NCBI GenBank assembly: GCA_016710365.1
Contig: JADJVW010000001.1
Coordinates: 434,001 to 498,000 of the forward strand
Source of the DNA: Candidatus Caldilinea saccharophila
GTDB taxonomy: Bacteria; Chloroflexota; Anaerolineae; Caldilineales; Caldilineaceae
Length of the DNA: 64,000 nt
Direction of reading: 5' to 3'
Both the position numbers and the translations under genes were made by a program. The first letter of the stretch is position 1. Each line of letters opens with the position of its first letter. This document shows positions 8,700-21,244 of this stretch, one piece after another. The notes below the pieces were generated by a model. That model saw only the letters and a program-made list of their open reading frames with translations, did not search any database and was not told where the DNA came from.

Positions 8700-11226
8700 T
8701 GTGACAGTCCCGCCCCAATCTTTGCCCCCTGTTAAAGAACGAGATACGCGTCCTGTGCCCGAGACTTCGAGTCATCTGGAACGCGCTGCGCACGAAATTG
8801 CGGCCCACCATGTGATTGGAGCGCAGCCCGCCAGTTATGTGCAGCATTTAACCCAACTGCCACGGCTGACGCAACAGTTACAGGATGCGCACCAGCATCT
8901 TGTCGACGCATCTGCACACGATCTAGCCCATTCCAGTGCTGCCGAGTGGCTGTTGGACAACTACTATCTGGTGATTGAGGCTTTGCGGCAGATTGAAGAA
9001 GATTTGCCTGAAACCTATTACCTGCAGTTGCCCAAACTCACCGCAGGCGCTTCTCTATCCGGATCGCCCAGCGCCGGACAGCCGCGCATCTACGCCGTGG
9101 CGTCAACGTTTTGGACGTACGAAGCGTATCAACTCGATCAAGGTCGGCTCAGCCGTTTCGTGGCTGCATACCAGCAGGTAAGTGCGCTCACAATCGGTGA
9201 ATTATGGGCTGTGCCCACCATGCTGCGGCTGATGTTGTTGGAAACGCTTGCCCGAGTCGCCGGGCAGGTTGCTCGCCGGACCAACGACATGAGCAGGATG
9301 GCTGATTCAGCGATAGCAACAGATCTCTCAACAGGGCTGAACGACAACGATATAGTTGCCAACTGCATCCTCAGCTTGCGCAGGTTGAATGGCCAGGATT
9401 GGAACCGTTTTTTCGAAGGCGTCAGCCTGGTGCAGCAGATTCTGAGTCAGGATCCAGCCCGCATATATGACCAAATGGATTTTGCTTCGCGCGACCGCTA
9501 TCGAAGTGTGGTTGAGATGTTGGCGCGCGCGACCGGTCTAGATGAAACGGTTGTCGCCCAAAAGGCAATTGATCTGACCAGCGCCAAAGATAATGGCAAT
9601 AATGGCGCCGCGCCCGCGAAAATGGAGCGGACGTTTGTCATCAACGGCGAATACAAACATGCTGGCGAGAATAGCGTTGACGATACCTGCAACGTGGACG
9701 TCTCGAGCCGTGCCCATGTCGGTTACTACTTGTTCGACCAGGGACGCCCGCAACTGGAGAATGCAATTGGATACCATCCGCGCGGCAGGGAAGGGCTGCG
9801 GCGCGCGATGATGAACCACCCTACCTTGGTCTATCTGGGTGGAATTGGCGTGCTGACGGCTCTAATCATCGGCGGATTCCTTGCGTATGCCCGTCTTGCT
9901 GGCGGCGCGCTGCACTTGCAAGCCATGGCTGCCGTACTGGCACTCGTTCCTGCACTCACCGTGGCAGTCAGCCTGATCAACGGGATCATCAACCGTGTGC
10001 TCACCCCGCACATCTTGCCCAAGCTCAATTTTGAGCAAGGAATCCCACCCACCTGCCGCACCATGGTCGTCGTGCCGTGCTTGATCGCTGGAAAGTCGGA
10101 CGTCGCATCATTGACCAGCCAACTGGAGTTGCACTATTTGCGCAACAGCGACCCGCATCTCTCGTTTGCCTTGCTTAGTGACTTTGCCGATGCAGCGCAG
10201 GCGGAGCAGCCGGAGGATACAGCATTGATCGCGTCGGCACGCGCGCGTGTCGAGGAATTGAACGCCAGATATGCGGCCCGCCCCTTTTACCTTTTTCAGC
10301 GCCGGCGGCAGTGGAACGTCACCCAGGGGATCTGGATGGGCTGGGAACGCAAACGGGGCAAGTTGCAGGAGTTCAACCGCCTGTTGCGTGGCCATACAGA
10401 CACCTCGTACACCACCCAGATCGGCGATCTGACGCCCCTGTCCCAGATTCGCTATGTAATCACCCTGGACGCCGATACCATCTTGCCACGCGGCGAGGCC
10501 AACCGGCTCGTCGGGACGCTGGCCCATCCACTCAACCGCGCTGAATTTGACGCCGAGAGCGGCAAAGTAATTGCCGGATACACTGTTTTGCAGCCGCGCA
10601 CTGCTATCAAGCCGACCAGCGCCAACCAGTCGCTCTTTACCCGCGTCTTTACTGGCGATCGCGGGATCGATCTCTACACACGGGCCGTCTCCGATGCCTA
10701 TCAGGATCTCTTTGGGGCTGGCATTTTTGTGGGCAAAGGCATTTATGCCGTCGATGCGTTTGAGCGCAGCCTGGCAGGCCGCCTGCCCGATAATGCCATT
10801 CTCAGCCACGATCTCTTTGAAGGTATTCACGGTCGCGTCGGCCTTGTGACTGACATTCTTCTTTATGAGGACTACCCACCCCACTATTTGATCAATGTCC
10901 TGCGCTCCTTCCGTTGGGTGCGCGGCGACTGGCAATTGCTCCCCTGGCTTTGGCGCAGCGTCCCCGCCCAGGCTGGCCGGATCCGGAACGATCTGACGCT
11001 CATTGATCGCTGGAAGATCCTCGACAACCTGCGGCGCAGTTTGCTGGTCGTGGCGATCATGGCACTGTTGACCGCCGGCTGGACTGTGCTGCCTGGCGGC
11101 CTGGGTGTGGACGCTATTTGCCGTACTCATGCCGGCAACCCCGTCGTTGCTCGATACCGCAGTGGCGCTCGCTCACGGGGTCAAAGCATCGTCGTATCAT
11201 ACGGTGCTGCGGCCCGTACGCGATGA
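8653..11226 (+). pseudogene. NdvB-like cyclic beta-1,2-glucan synthase, N-terminal fragment (frameshifted)
   Basis: N-terminal ~810 residues of a giant NdvB/Cgs-type protein. It contains the helical N-terminal region ('AAEWLLDNYYLVIEALRQI'), membrane helices, and a GT84 glycosyltransferase with 'ITLDADTILPRGEANRL', 'ILSHDLFEG' and the processivity motif region 'FRWVRGDWQLLPW' (~residue 753). The family builds cyclic glucans from UDP-glucose at the inner membrane. The frame is lost at the GGG near 11103-11105: one extra G there explains the switch into the next fragment, which continues the same protein. The start is uncertain (GTG 8653, TTG 8680 behind GGAAGGA, or GTG 8701). Confidence 0.88.
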
Positions 11227-14200
11227 TGCGCTGCGCTGGTTGCTCTTTATTGCATTCTTGCCCTACGAGTCGCTCTTGATGATCATCGCCATCGCGACAA
11301 CGCTGCGACGCTTGCTCACCCACAAGGATTTGCTGCAATGGACAACGGCCGCGCGCACTGCGCATCTGTTCGGCGATGAGGCGACATCCACCACCGCGTT
11401 GGTCAAGATGCTGCCGTCCATGCTGGCGGTTGGACTCCTTGCATTGCTTGTCGGTGTGGTCAATGTGCAGGCACTGCTGATTGCAACGCCATTCTTTCTG
11501 CTATGGTTGTCGGCTTGGCAGATCGCCCACTGGATCAGCCGTCCGAGTCTTCAGAAACCATTTGAACTTACCACCGCTCAGGTGCAACAACTGCGCACGC
11601 TATCCCGCCGCACCTGGCTCTTTTACGAGCATTTTGTCGGGCCTGACGACAACTGGCTGCCGCCCGATCATTTCCAGGAGGCGCCGCGTGGCATTGTGGC
11701 CCACCGCACCTCACCTACGAATATCGGGCTCTATTTGCTGACGGTGCTGGCCGCCCACGATCTTGGCTATACGGGAATGATCACGATGGCCGTGCGGTTG
11801 GACGCTACATTCGCCACACTGGAAAAGCTGCCGCGCTATCGGGGTCATTTCCTCAACTGGATCGACACGCGCAGTCTGAATACGCTACCGCCCGGCTATG
11901 TCTCCACAGTGGACAGCGGCAACCTGGCTGGCAGCCTGATTGCGCTTAAACAGGGTTGCCTGGTCGCGCCGCGACAGCCGATTTGGCGCTGGGAAGCCTG
12001 GCAGGGGTTGGTGGACCTGTTGCTCTTGCTTGCAGAGTCGCTGCCTGGCCCTGCACAACAAACCGAAGCAAGCGCCAGGCGCGATAGCCAGCGGGATGCC
12101 TCCACGTCGCGGCTGGTTGAGCACCTTGCACAGATCCGGCGTCGGGTGCTGGATGTGCACAGCGATCCGGCGCAGTGGCAACCATTGCTGATCGAGCTCA
12201 TCACCAAAGATCAGCAGACGATCAACCACGAGCTTGTCGATATCCTGGCAGCCAATGCGGGCGCGCTCAACAGTGAAGTACTGCAGAACTGCCGCATCTA
12301 TGCAGACCGTATTCGCCATCACCTGGATGAGATGCGCCACGATATGGACAGACTCCTGCCGTGGGTTGCGTTGCTCAACGCGCCCCCTGCCCTTTTTGTG
12401 CGGCCGCTCCTCTCGCCTGTCCTTGCCGAGTCCTGGGCCGCGCTCCAGCGGGTGTTGCCACTCGCCCCTCGCCTGGATGAGATCGAAGCAATCTCCCATG
12501 TGGGTCAACATCAAGCGCAACATTTGTCGGCCCAGATAGCGGCGACAGCAACCCTGCCTGCCGACGAAGCGGAGTTGGCGCAGGCCTGGTGTGCGCACCT
12601 GATGGATCGATTGGCGGGGGCGCACGCGGCAGCCAGGACATTGATTGCACGCTACATCACCCTTGCCGAAACGGCAGATCGTCTGGTCGCCGACATGGAG
12701 TTCGGCTTTCTTTTCGACGCGCAACGACAGCTTTTTCACATTGGCTACAATGTGGCTGCTGGTTTGCTGGATCAGAATTACTATGATCTGCTGGCCTCGG
12801 AAGCGCGCATTGCCAGCCTGGTCGCCATCGCCAAGTACGACGTTCCGCAAAGTCACTGGATCCACCTGGGGCGCCCGTTGACGCGTCTTGAATCCGGTGA
12901 AGAATCACTGCTCTCCTGGAGCGGGACAATGTTCGAATATCTGATGCCGCCACTACTCATGCACAGCTATCCCGACACATTGATCCATGCCAGCGCCACC
13001 GCCGCCATCGACCAGCAAATAGTCCATGCACGGGAAAAGCGTGTGCCCTGGGGCATTTCCGAGTCCGGCTTCTATGCCTTTGACGCGGCCATGAACTATC
13101 AATATCACGCCTTCGGTGTGCCGGGGCTGGGCTTCAAGCGTGGTCTGGCTGAGGACCTGGTGATTGCGCCTTACGCGTCGATGCTGGCCTTATCCTTTCA
13201 CACCCAGGCGGTCTTGCAGAACATAGAGGTGCTTCAGTCCCTTCAAATGGTCGGTCGCTACGGCTTCTATGAGGCGCTTGACTTTACGCCGTCACATCTG
13301 AAACCAGGGCAATCCCATGCAATCGTTCGCTCATATATGACCCATCATCAGGGCATGATCATGCTGGCCGTGGTCAACCGCCTGCAAAACCAAATCATGG
13401 TGCATCGCTTCCACGCCGAGCCGGGCATCCAAAGTATGGAAATGCTCTTACAAGAGCACCTGCCATCGGCTGCGCCGCTCCAGTTCCCCAATGAGGAAGG
13501 GATCAGCCCTCCGTCACCGGCGCGTAGCGATACGATGGTCTCCCGTCCATGGCCTGTGTCAGTCGATACGCGTATGCCGACAGTGCATTATCTCTCCAAT
13601 GGGCGGTATGGGCTTTTGATCAGCAACGCAGGCGGCGGTTACAGCCATTGGCGCGACCTTGCACTCACCCGCTGGCGCGCCGACGCCACCCTGGATAATT
13701 GGGGCTGTTGGCTCTACCTGCAAGACCTGGATCGCGGCGCCCTCTGGTCGGCGACCCGCCAACCGTTGGCTGGCGCACCGGATTACGAAGAGGTGCTCTT
13801 TTCCCCGCACATGGTCAGTTTTCGGCGGCGCGAGGAGGACATTTCCCTGCTCATGGAGATCGCCGTTGCTCCCGAAGATGACGTAGAAGTGCGGCGGATC
13901 ACGCTGACCAATGAGAGCGACCAGCACCGCAAGCTGCGTTTGACCACCTATGGCGAAGTGGTGCTTGCCCCCGCCGCTACCGATCAAAGCCATCCGACGT
14001 TTGCCAAGCTCCTCGTGGAAAGTGAATACCTCGCCGCTCGTAGTGCTTTGCTTTTCACGCGGCGCCCGCGCTCGATCAAAGACGGCGCCCCCTGCATGAT
14101 CCATATGCTTGTGCGGCCGCGCAACGTTGCGCGGGAGGTGTGGGGGCGCCAAAGCTACGAGAGTGATCGGGCGGCGTTCCTGGGCCGAGGGTGCACCGTA

Positions 14201-15721
14201 CAGGCGCCGGTAGTCCTAACCGCTGCCGCGGCTGGCTCCACAAAAGCCGCAGGGAAGACCGGCGCCACCCTCGATCCAATCTTGTCACTAGGCCAAGATA
14301 TTGAACTGCCGGCGCGGGCCACCGTGCAGATTGCAGCCGTCACGCTGGCGGCCGCAACGCGTGTGGCTGCGCTGGAGTTGGCAATGCGCTATCGCATTTG
14401 GAGCACCGTTGATCGCGTCTTTCCGCGCGCCCAAACTGAGGCAGAACAGGAACTGCGCCAGTTGGAGATGACGTCGCCCATGCTGGAGCAGACGCAACAG
14501 TTGCTTTCTCTATTAATCTACCCCCATGCTAAACACCGCGCTGACGCAGCCACCCTGAACGCCAACAGCCAAGGGCAAGCCGCGCTGTGGCCTTTCGGCA
14601 TCTCCGGCGACTACCCTATCCTGCTCTTGCGCATTGGCGACGAGACAGAGGGAAAAGTGCTCCAGGAACTGTTGCGGGCGCACACCTACTGGCGCCGCCG
14701 CGGCCTCACTATTGATCTTGTCATCTTCAATCGGCAGCCGACGAACTATGGGCGGTCAACACACAATTTCATCCACCGCATGATTCAGCATACCGACAGC
14801 AGCAGTTGGCTGAATCAGCGTGGCGGGATCTTTGTGTTGAACGAAGGTCAGATGAGTGATACGGATCAGACTTTACTCCATGCCGTTGCCCGCGTCGTAC
14901 TCGATAGCGCCAATGGCACATTGGCCGAACAGATGTCCAAGGAGCAGCGCCATCAGCCATCTTTGCCAATGCTGGAGGCAACGCTTCCGGTTGATGATCT
15001 GCGGGACGCCACGCCTTTGCTCATCCGCCCTGCAAATCTCCAGGTTGACAACGGATTGGGCGGATTCAATACCAGCGGCGAATACGTTGTCTATCTACAT
15101 CCTGGTGACACAATGCCCACGCCCTGGATTAACGTCATTGCCAACGCTGGCTTTGGTTGCCTGATCTCCGAGACGGGAGCCGGTTACACGTGGGCCGTGA
15201 ACAGCAGCGAGAACCGGCTCACCAGTTGGCGCAACGATCCCGTCTCCGACATGCCGGCAGAAGCGATCTTTGTGCGCGATGAAGAAACGGCCGAGGTCTG
15301 GTCGCCGACGCCGCTGCCTGCGCCCGCCGCCGCGCCCTATCTAGTGCGCCATGGCATCGGCTACTCGATCTTTGCGCATAATAGCCACGGCGTGAAGCAG
15401 CAGATGCGCGTCTTTGTCGCACCGGATGCTCCGGTCAAGGTGGTGCAATTGCGACTGGAAAACAGCGGTTTGCGGCAGAGACGGTTCACCGTCACCTACT
15501 ATGCGGAATGGGTGCTGGGTGTAGATCGAGCTGATACGCAAAGCCATATCATTTCGGAATATGCAGAAGAAGATCACGCCCTATTAGCGCGCAATGGCTA
15601 CAGCGCCGAGTTTGGCCAACGGGTCGCCTTTGTGGCTGCCAGCAAACAACCGCATGGCTTGAGCGCAGACCGCACCGACTTTCTGGGCCGCCTGGGATCG
15701 CTGATTCACCCTGCGGCCTGA
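11105..15721 (+). pseudogene. NdvB-like protein, central and GH94 beta-sandwich fragment
   Basis: Continues the preceding frame: membrane helices ('WLLFIAFLPYESLLMIIAIA', 'LLALLVGVVNVQALLIATPF'), a glycoamylase-like domain (around 'YGFYEALDFTPSHL' and 'MTHHQGMIMLAVVN'), and two GH94-type beta-sandwich repeats with 'NGRYGLLISNAGGGYSHWRD' and 'NAGFGCLISETGAGYTWAVN'. A TGA ends the frame at 15721, but the same frame then continues the family pattern, so two compensating indels around CCTGAAACGCGGGG would restore it. Known homologs are about 2,800-2,900 residues; this fragment plus its neighbours gives about 2,400. Confidence 0.88.
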
Positions 15722-16279
15722 AACGCGGGGCTAAACAGCCGCGTCGAGGCTGGCGCCGATCCATGCGCCGTCCTGCAGCTCCACATGGACTTGGCGCCTG
15801 GCGCACAGGAGGAGGTCTACTTTTTGATCGGACAAGATGCGGACCGACAAGCTGCGCAGGCGCTGATCCAACGTTTTCAGAATCCACACGCGGTGGAGGC
15901 AGCCTGGCTGGCGACGCAGGCACTGTGGGCGCAGCTCACTAGTGCAGTTGCAAGCAAGGACATTGGTGACGCAATGTAGTGGGCATGGGAGGAACACCGA
16001 TCGGTGGACGCACCATGACAGAAACCAGCGAGGTCTGCCGGTGCTGACGCCTGGCTCAATCCGATTGGGCCGCACTGGGTTCACGGCAAGCATAACGTTG
16101 TCGAGCCATCCCGCCTGCTTATCCCGCCTGCTTACGGCTCAGGCTGTGGCTATGACTTATCAGGTGGCCAGACGATCTATGTGATTCAGATTGACAATTC
16201 GCAGGGCGTCAATTGCGGTGTGCGCACCGATACACGGGATAATTTGATGTGCCAGCCCACAGAGAATACATGGAGAATT
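15722..16279 (+). pseudogene. NdvB/GH94 C-terminal remnants with the catalytic barrel deleted
   Basis: Two pieces in the same frame as the previous fragment. The first, to 15979, reads 'AGADPCAVLQLHMDLAPGAQ' and 'VYFLIGQDADRQAAQALIQR', the linker just before the GH94 (alpha/alpha)6 barrel, and stops after 'LWAQLTSAVASKDIGDAM'. The second, about 16043-16279, reads 'GQTIYVIQIDNSQGVNCGVR', which matches the extreme C-terminal beta-strand region of GH94 proteins. The roughly 400-residue phosphorylase barrel with its catalytic Asp is absent between them. This deletion cannot be a base-calling indel. The remnant runs into the start of the receiver gene. Confidence 0.65.
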
Positions 16280-16713
16280 TAGACAAGCACTCAGTTTCTG
16301 TGCGTCTGCTGATCGCAGACGACCAGCCACGCGTCCGACAGAGCTTGGAAGCGTGGCTCACGGCGCTGTGCTGGAATACACCTGATGGCGCCACGCTGGC
16401 AATCCAATTCGTCGGCGAAGCGAACGATGGTCAGCAAGTGATCGAGCATGTACAGGCGCTTCATCCAGATGTGGTAATGCTGGATCTGCCTACTCAAGAT
16501 TCTGTGCATCGGGGACTGCGTTCGAAGGCGACGCTGGATGGTTTGGATACGATTCGAACGATCAAACGCCGGTGGCCGGACGTCAGGATTGTGGTGCTCA
16601 CGATGTATGCTACCGATCGCGCCGCCATCCTACTGGCCGGCGCCGACGCCTTTTTGCTCAAAGGATGCTCCACCCGTGACCTGCTTGATGCCGTGCTGCC
16701 CGTAGCGCATTGA
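16270..16713 (+). CDS. Stand-alone response regulator receiver protein
   Basis: 147 residues containing only a CheY-like receiver. Visible residues are the acidic pocket 'LLIADDQ' (residues ~13-19), the phospho-acceptor in 'VVMLDLPTQD', the switch Thr in 'VVLTMYATD' and the Lys in 'AFLLKGCS'. The sequence style matches NarL/LuxR-type receivers, yet the gene stops right after the receiver with no HTH domain, so it is either a single-domain signalling protein or a truncated regulator. There is an unusual insertion after the phospho-site ('SVHRGLRSKATLDG'). No histidine kinase is nearby. The ribosome site is weak (AGAGA). Confidence 0.82.
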   Translation: MENLDKHSVSVRLLIADDQPRVRQSLEAWLTALCWNTPDGATLAIQFVGEANDGQQVIEHVQALHPDVVMLDLPTQDSVHRGLRSKATLDGLDTIRTIKRRWPDVRIVVLTMYATDRAAILLAGADAFLLKGCSTRDLLDAVLPVAH

Positions 16714-16904
16714 AATGACGAACCCAGACTTCCTGGGTTTGCCCTGCTATACCCAGCTTGCGCTGACTAACAACCCAGGACACGTAGGCATTAGCATACA
16801 TCGCACCCTTCTCATCAAACGCTGGCTCATTATCGGGCGTCAATCAGCAGCGGATTCAGTGTGGGTGCAGATCCCCTTTTTCGGTTGGTGACTGGTCAAT
16901 CATG

Positions 16905-16956
16905 TCTGGTTAGCTCGTCGACGTCCGAACATTTGGACGTCGACGAGCCAACCAGA
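16905..16956. terminator. Long inverted repeat, probable bidirectional terminator
   Basis: Stem of 22 base pairs with a single A/C mismatch and an eight-base loop; the core arm is GCTCGTCGACGTCC. It lies just past the stop of the leftward peptide-binding protein gene and downstream of the rightward receiver gene. There is no U-run, so termination is inferred from position and stem strength. The 190 bases between it and the receiver gene hold nothing I recognise. Confidence 0.55.
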
Positions 16957-16976
16957 CAGTGACGATTGACAGACAA

Positions 16977-18788
16977 TTAATTGCCGACTGGCTGCAACTT
17001 GCCTTCGAGCATCAGCACGATCACGAACGGGTCGTTGTAGGTGCCGTTCTGGAAGACCGGGTCGCCATCTTCCGGCCAGCCGGTGACGCGGATCGCCGGC
17101 GCCGGGTTGTTGCCGTAGCGTTCCCACAGCGGGATTTGCGGCAGCAGTTCGTTGTAGGCCAACGCCAGGTCGCCCACGATGGCCTTCTGAGCGTCGATGT
17201 CGGCGCCTAGCGTGGAACTAGCCACCATCTGGCCGAGGTCGACTTCGCCCATAACTTCAGTCTGCTGCACGAGCGGGAAGGACATGCCCTTCTTGGACGG
17301 ATCACCTACGCCCGAAAGCGCTTGGTTGTAGGGCGTGCGCAGATCAAAGTCGAACGCATATTGCGGGTACGGATTGCCGGCGCCCCAGGCGCGAATCGCC
17401 ATCTGGAAGTCGCCATTCTGAACGTCGAGGTCGTGCTGCGTGAAGGTGATGCCGCGGAACGCAGTCTTGATGCCGAAGTCCGTGAGCTGTTGCGCCAGGT
17501 TCTCGGCCGCGGCGGACCAGTCGGCAAACTCAGCCGGCGCGGTCAGTTCAAACTCCATGCGTTTGCCGGTCTCATCCATCCACACGTTGTCCGTGTCGCG
17601 CGTCCAGCCCAGGCCGGTCAGGATTTCTTCAGCCTTGGCGCGATCGAAGTCGTACTTGTTGAGGTTGCCAACCGCTTCTTCGGTGACCCAGTTCGGAACC
17701 AGGTTGTCAGAGAAGCCGGCCATGTAAACGGCTGCTCGACCAGAGTCGCCGAGAGAGATCACGCCGTTCTCATTGCGGTCGATCGCATAGGCCAGGGCCT
17801 GGCGCACTTCCTTCTTGTCAAAGGGGGCCACAGCATGGTTGAGATAGAGCGCCGGGCCATTGTAGTTCGGCGCACGGATGATGCGGTAGCCGAGGTTGAT
17901 GTATTCCTTCTCGGTGGCGGGTGGAAAGCCGTGCGTGGCATAGTCAACGTCGCCAGAAAGCACCAGTGGCGTCACCACAGGCGTCTCGCCGTTGTAGTTA
18001 ACTAGGCGGTCGAACTTGACCATGTCCGCCATGAAGGAAGTCGGCACTTTATTAATAATCATTTGCGACTCGGTGATGCTGGCCGGGTCGATCTTATACG
18101 GCCCAAGCACGACCATGTCTTCCGGGCGGAACTCGTTGAACTGGGCGAGCAGGTCTTTCCACTCCTGATCGTCGATGGTCTTGCCGGCCGCGATCAAGTC
18201 GTTGACCTTTTGCGCCCACTCGCCGTAGACCGACGAGGCATGGATGACGCTATCACGCAACAGGCGGCGCGGCGCCACAGTCGAAGGCTCGCGCAGGATA
18301 AAGTCGACGGTAGTGTCGTCCACTGCCTTGACTTCGGCCAGATGATCTTTCCAAGCCGCTGTGTTCAGCAGATGGTAAATGGAAAACGTGTCGACAACAT
18401 CCTGGGAGGTATAGGCGCTGCCGTCACTCCAGACCGCGCCTTCGGGCAGCTTGACGCGCAGGGTGACGTCGTCCGCCCATTCCCAGGACTCGCCAGCGAT
18501 CGGCATCCAGCTTTCGTCTGCCCACATGTAGTAGAACAGGGGTGGTTCCATCAACGCCTGGTAAGGGCTGCCACCGAAAATACTGTTCGCCACAAACGTG
18601 TTCCAATGGCCTTTGGGCGCAACCTCGTAAAGCCAGGCGATGTGAAATTCGCCAGCGCCGGCAGCCGGGGCCGCGGCTTCTCCACCGGACTCGGCGACAG
18701 GCGCGCCACCGGGCGCGGCGGGCGCGGCGCAGGCCGACACCAGCAACGCCAGCACCAGCAGCAGTGCAAACAAATTCTTACTTCTCAT
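16977..18788 (-). CDS. ABC transporter substrate-binding lipoprotein, family 5 (peptide type)
   Basis: 603 residues, preceded by AGGAGAG six bases from the ATG. The N-terminus is a lipoprotein signal 'LLVLALLVSACAAPA' with the lipobox Cys, then an Ala/Pro/Gly-rich spacer. The body is a SBP_bac_5 fold: 'WADDVTLRVKLPEGAVWSDG', 'TSQDVVDTFSIY', 'LPQIPLWERYGNNPA'. Such proteins capture oligopeptides, sugars or nickel at the outer membrane face for Dpp/Opp-type importers; the ligand cannot be told. It is the last gene of the leftward operon, separated from the ATPase and a tiny membrane gene by about 100 bases, so it may also have its own promoter for higher expression. Confidence 0.92.
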   Translation of the reverse strand: MRSKNLFALLLVLALLVSACAAPAAPGGAPVAESGGEAAAPAAGAGEFHIAWLYEVAPKGHWNTFVANSIFGGSPYQALMEPPLFYYMWADESWMPIAGESWEWADDVTLRVKLPEGAVWSDGSAYTSQDVVDTFSIYHLLNTAAWKDHLAEVKAVDDTTVDFILREPSTVAPRRLLRDSVIHASSVYGEWAQKVNDLIAAGKTIDDQEWKDLLAQFNEFRPEDMVVLGPYKIDPASITESQMIINKVPTSFMADMVKFDRLVNYNGETPVVTPLVLSGDVDYATHGFPPATEKEYINLGYRIIRAPNYNGPALYLNHAVAPFDKKEVRQALAYAIDRNENGVISLGDSGRAAVYMAGFSDNLVPNWVTEEAVGNLNKYDFDRAKAEEILTGLGWTRDTDNVWMDETGKRMEFELTAPAEFADWSAAAENLAQQLTDFGIKTAFRGITFTQHDLDVQNGDFQMAIRAWGAGNPYPQYAFDFDLRTPYNQALSGVGDPSKKGMSFPLVQQTEVMGEVDLGQMVASSTLGADIDAQKAIVGDLALAYNELLPQIPLWERYGNNPAPAIRVTGWPEDGDPVFQNGTYNDPFVIVLMLEGKLQPVGN

Positions 18789-18884
18789 ACGATCTCTCCT
18801 TACATCTGAAGATTAAACGGTAAAACAGCACCATCGGGTTACAATGTGGACAGGAATCTTCGTCGATTCATCTCCTTTCCAGCG

Positions 18885-19067
18885 TCAACACTGGCTCATG
18901 CGGACGATAAGAACCATCGCCAGGGTAAAGATAATACCGATCAGCACTGTGAACAACGTGATGACATACTCCGCCGTGCCCGGCTGCACTACAAAGAGAA
19001 GGGGAATCCCCGCCACCAACAGAAGTGAGCCGATCAGAATCCCGGCGCGGCCAATCTCGCGGTTCAT
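18885..19067 (-). CDS. Small two-helix membrane protein in the peptide transporter operon
   Basis: 60 residues with two hydrophobic helices ('AGILIGSLLLVAGIPLLFVV' and 'VITLFTVLIGIIFTLAMVLI') and a positively charged N-terminus. The ATG starts three bases after the stop of the upstream ATPase gene, so it is probably translationally coupled to it. No family is recognised. Its place between the ATPase and binding protein genes suggests an accessory role in the transporter, which is inference only. Confidence 0.6.
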   Translation of the reverse strand: MNREIGRAGILIGSLLLVAGIPLLFVVQPGTAEYVITLFTVLIGIIFTLAMVLIVRMSQC

Positions 19068-19070
19068 GGG

Positions 19071-20065
19071 CTAGACCAACAAAGATATGTGCTCCAATTT
19101 GCGCACGGGGCAGGCCACCCGGCCGCCCTCCACAAGCGGTTCGAGCGGCGGCGCCGCGACATCGCACTGGCCGGGCACAAAGTAGGGGCAGCGCGGATGA
19201 AAAGTGCAGCCCGCCGGCAGCGCGAGCAGGCTGGGAATCTCCGCGCCGCGCAGCTCGATCTGCCGCTTGTGCTGCGCCAGCGCTGGGTCGGCTTCGGGTA
19301 CGGCGGAGAGCAACGCCTGGGTGTAAGGGTGGCGCGGATCGGTGATCAGCCGCTGCGTTGGGCCATCTTCCACAACGCGCCCCAGGTACATCACCGTGAT
19401 GCGCCCTTCCCACGCAAAGTACTTAGCCAGCGCCAGGTCGTGCGTGATAAACAGGAAGGTGACGTCGAACTCCTGCTTGAGACGCGCCAGCATGGTGAGA
19501 ATGCTGACGCGGATCGATACATCGACCATCGAAACGGCCTCGTCGGCGACGATAAATTTGGGATCGACGGTGAGCGCCCGAGCCACAGCCACGCGCTGGC
19601 GCTGACCACCGCTCAATTGATGCGGATACTTGTCGATGATATCGCGCGCCGGCGTCAGGTCGACCACTTCGAGCAGCTCCAGCGCCCGGCCTTCGGCGTC
19701 CGCGCGTTTTTTGACCTTGTTGTGGCGCAGCAGCGGCGCGGTGATGATCTCGCGGATCGTCTGCGTGGGGTTCAGCGACGAATAGGGATCCTGATGGATG
19801 ATCTGCACCGACTGACGGTAGCGGCGGAACGCGACGCTGTCCAACTTGCTGATGCTCTTGCCCTCGAAGAGCACCTCACCCGCGCTCGGTTCGAGCAAAC
19901 CGGCGACCATGCGCCCGGTCGTGCTTTTGCCGCAGCCGCTCTCGCCCACAAGACAGACCGTCTCACCGGGTTCGACCGCAAACGAGACTGCATCGACGGC
20001 AGTCACCGTTTCCTTGCCTTTGCCAAAGCGTTTGGTCAAGTTGCGAAGTTCGATGATAGGCGCCA

Positions 20066-20066
<1 letters not shown>
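19071..20066 (-). CDS. Peptide ABC transporter ATP-binding protein (OppF/DppF type)
   Basis: 331 residues starting at an ATG that overlaps the stop of the upstream ATPase gene (TGATG). Walker A is 'GESGCGKST', the signature 'LSGGQRQRVAVARAL', and Walker B region 'FIVADEAVSMVDVSIR', where 'DEAVSMVD' replaces the usual DEPTSALD; the catalytic Glu is kept. The C-terminal oligopeptide/dipeptide extension is present with its cysteines ('CTFHPRCPYFVPGQCD'), which in related proteins can hold an iron-sulfur cluster. It pairs with the adjacent OppD-like ATPase to energise the two permeases. Confidence 0.94.
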
Positions 20067-21169
<1,103 letters not shown>

Positions 21170-21244
21170 AGCTTGGTCGGTCCTCGTAAGGTGACAGTCA
21201 CTTGTACAAGGAACTGTCAGCGCATGGATGTCATCAGACTGCGG

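Noticed and set aside
10108..11130. 340-codon minus-strand ORF
   Set aside because: Antisense shadow of the NdvB-like glycosyltransferase domain.
16658..16843. 61-codon minus-strand ORF after the receiver gene
   Set aside because: No ribosome site, no recognisable motif, and it overlaps the receiver gene end.
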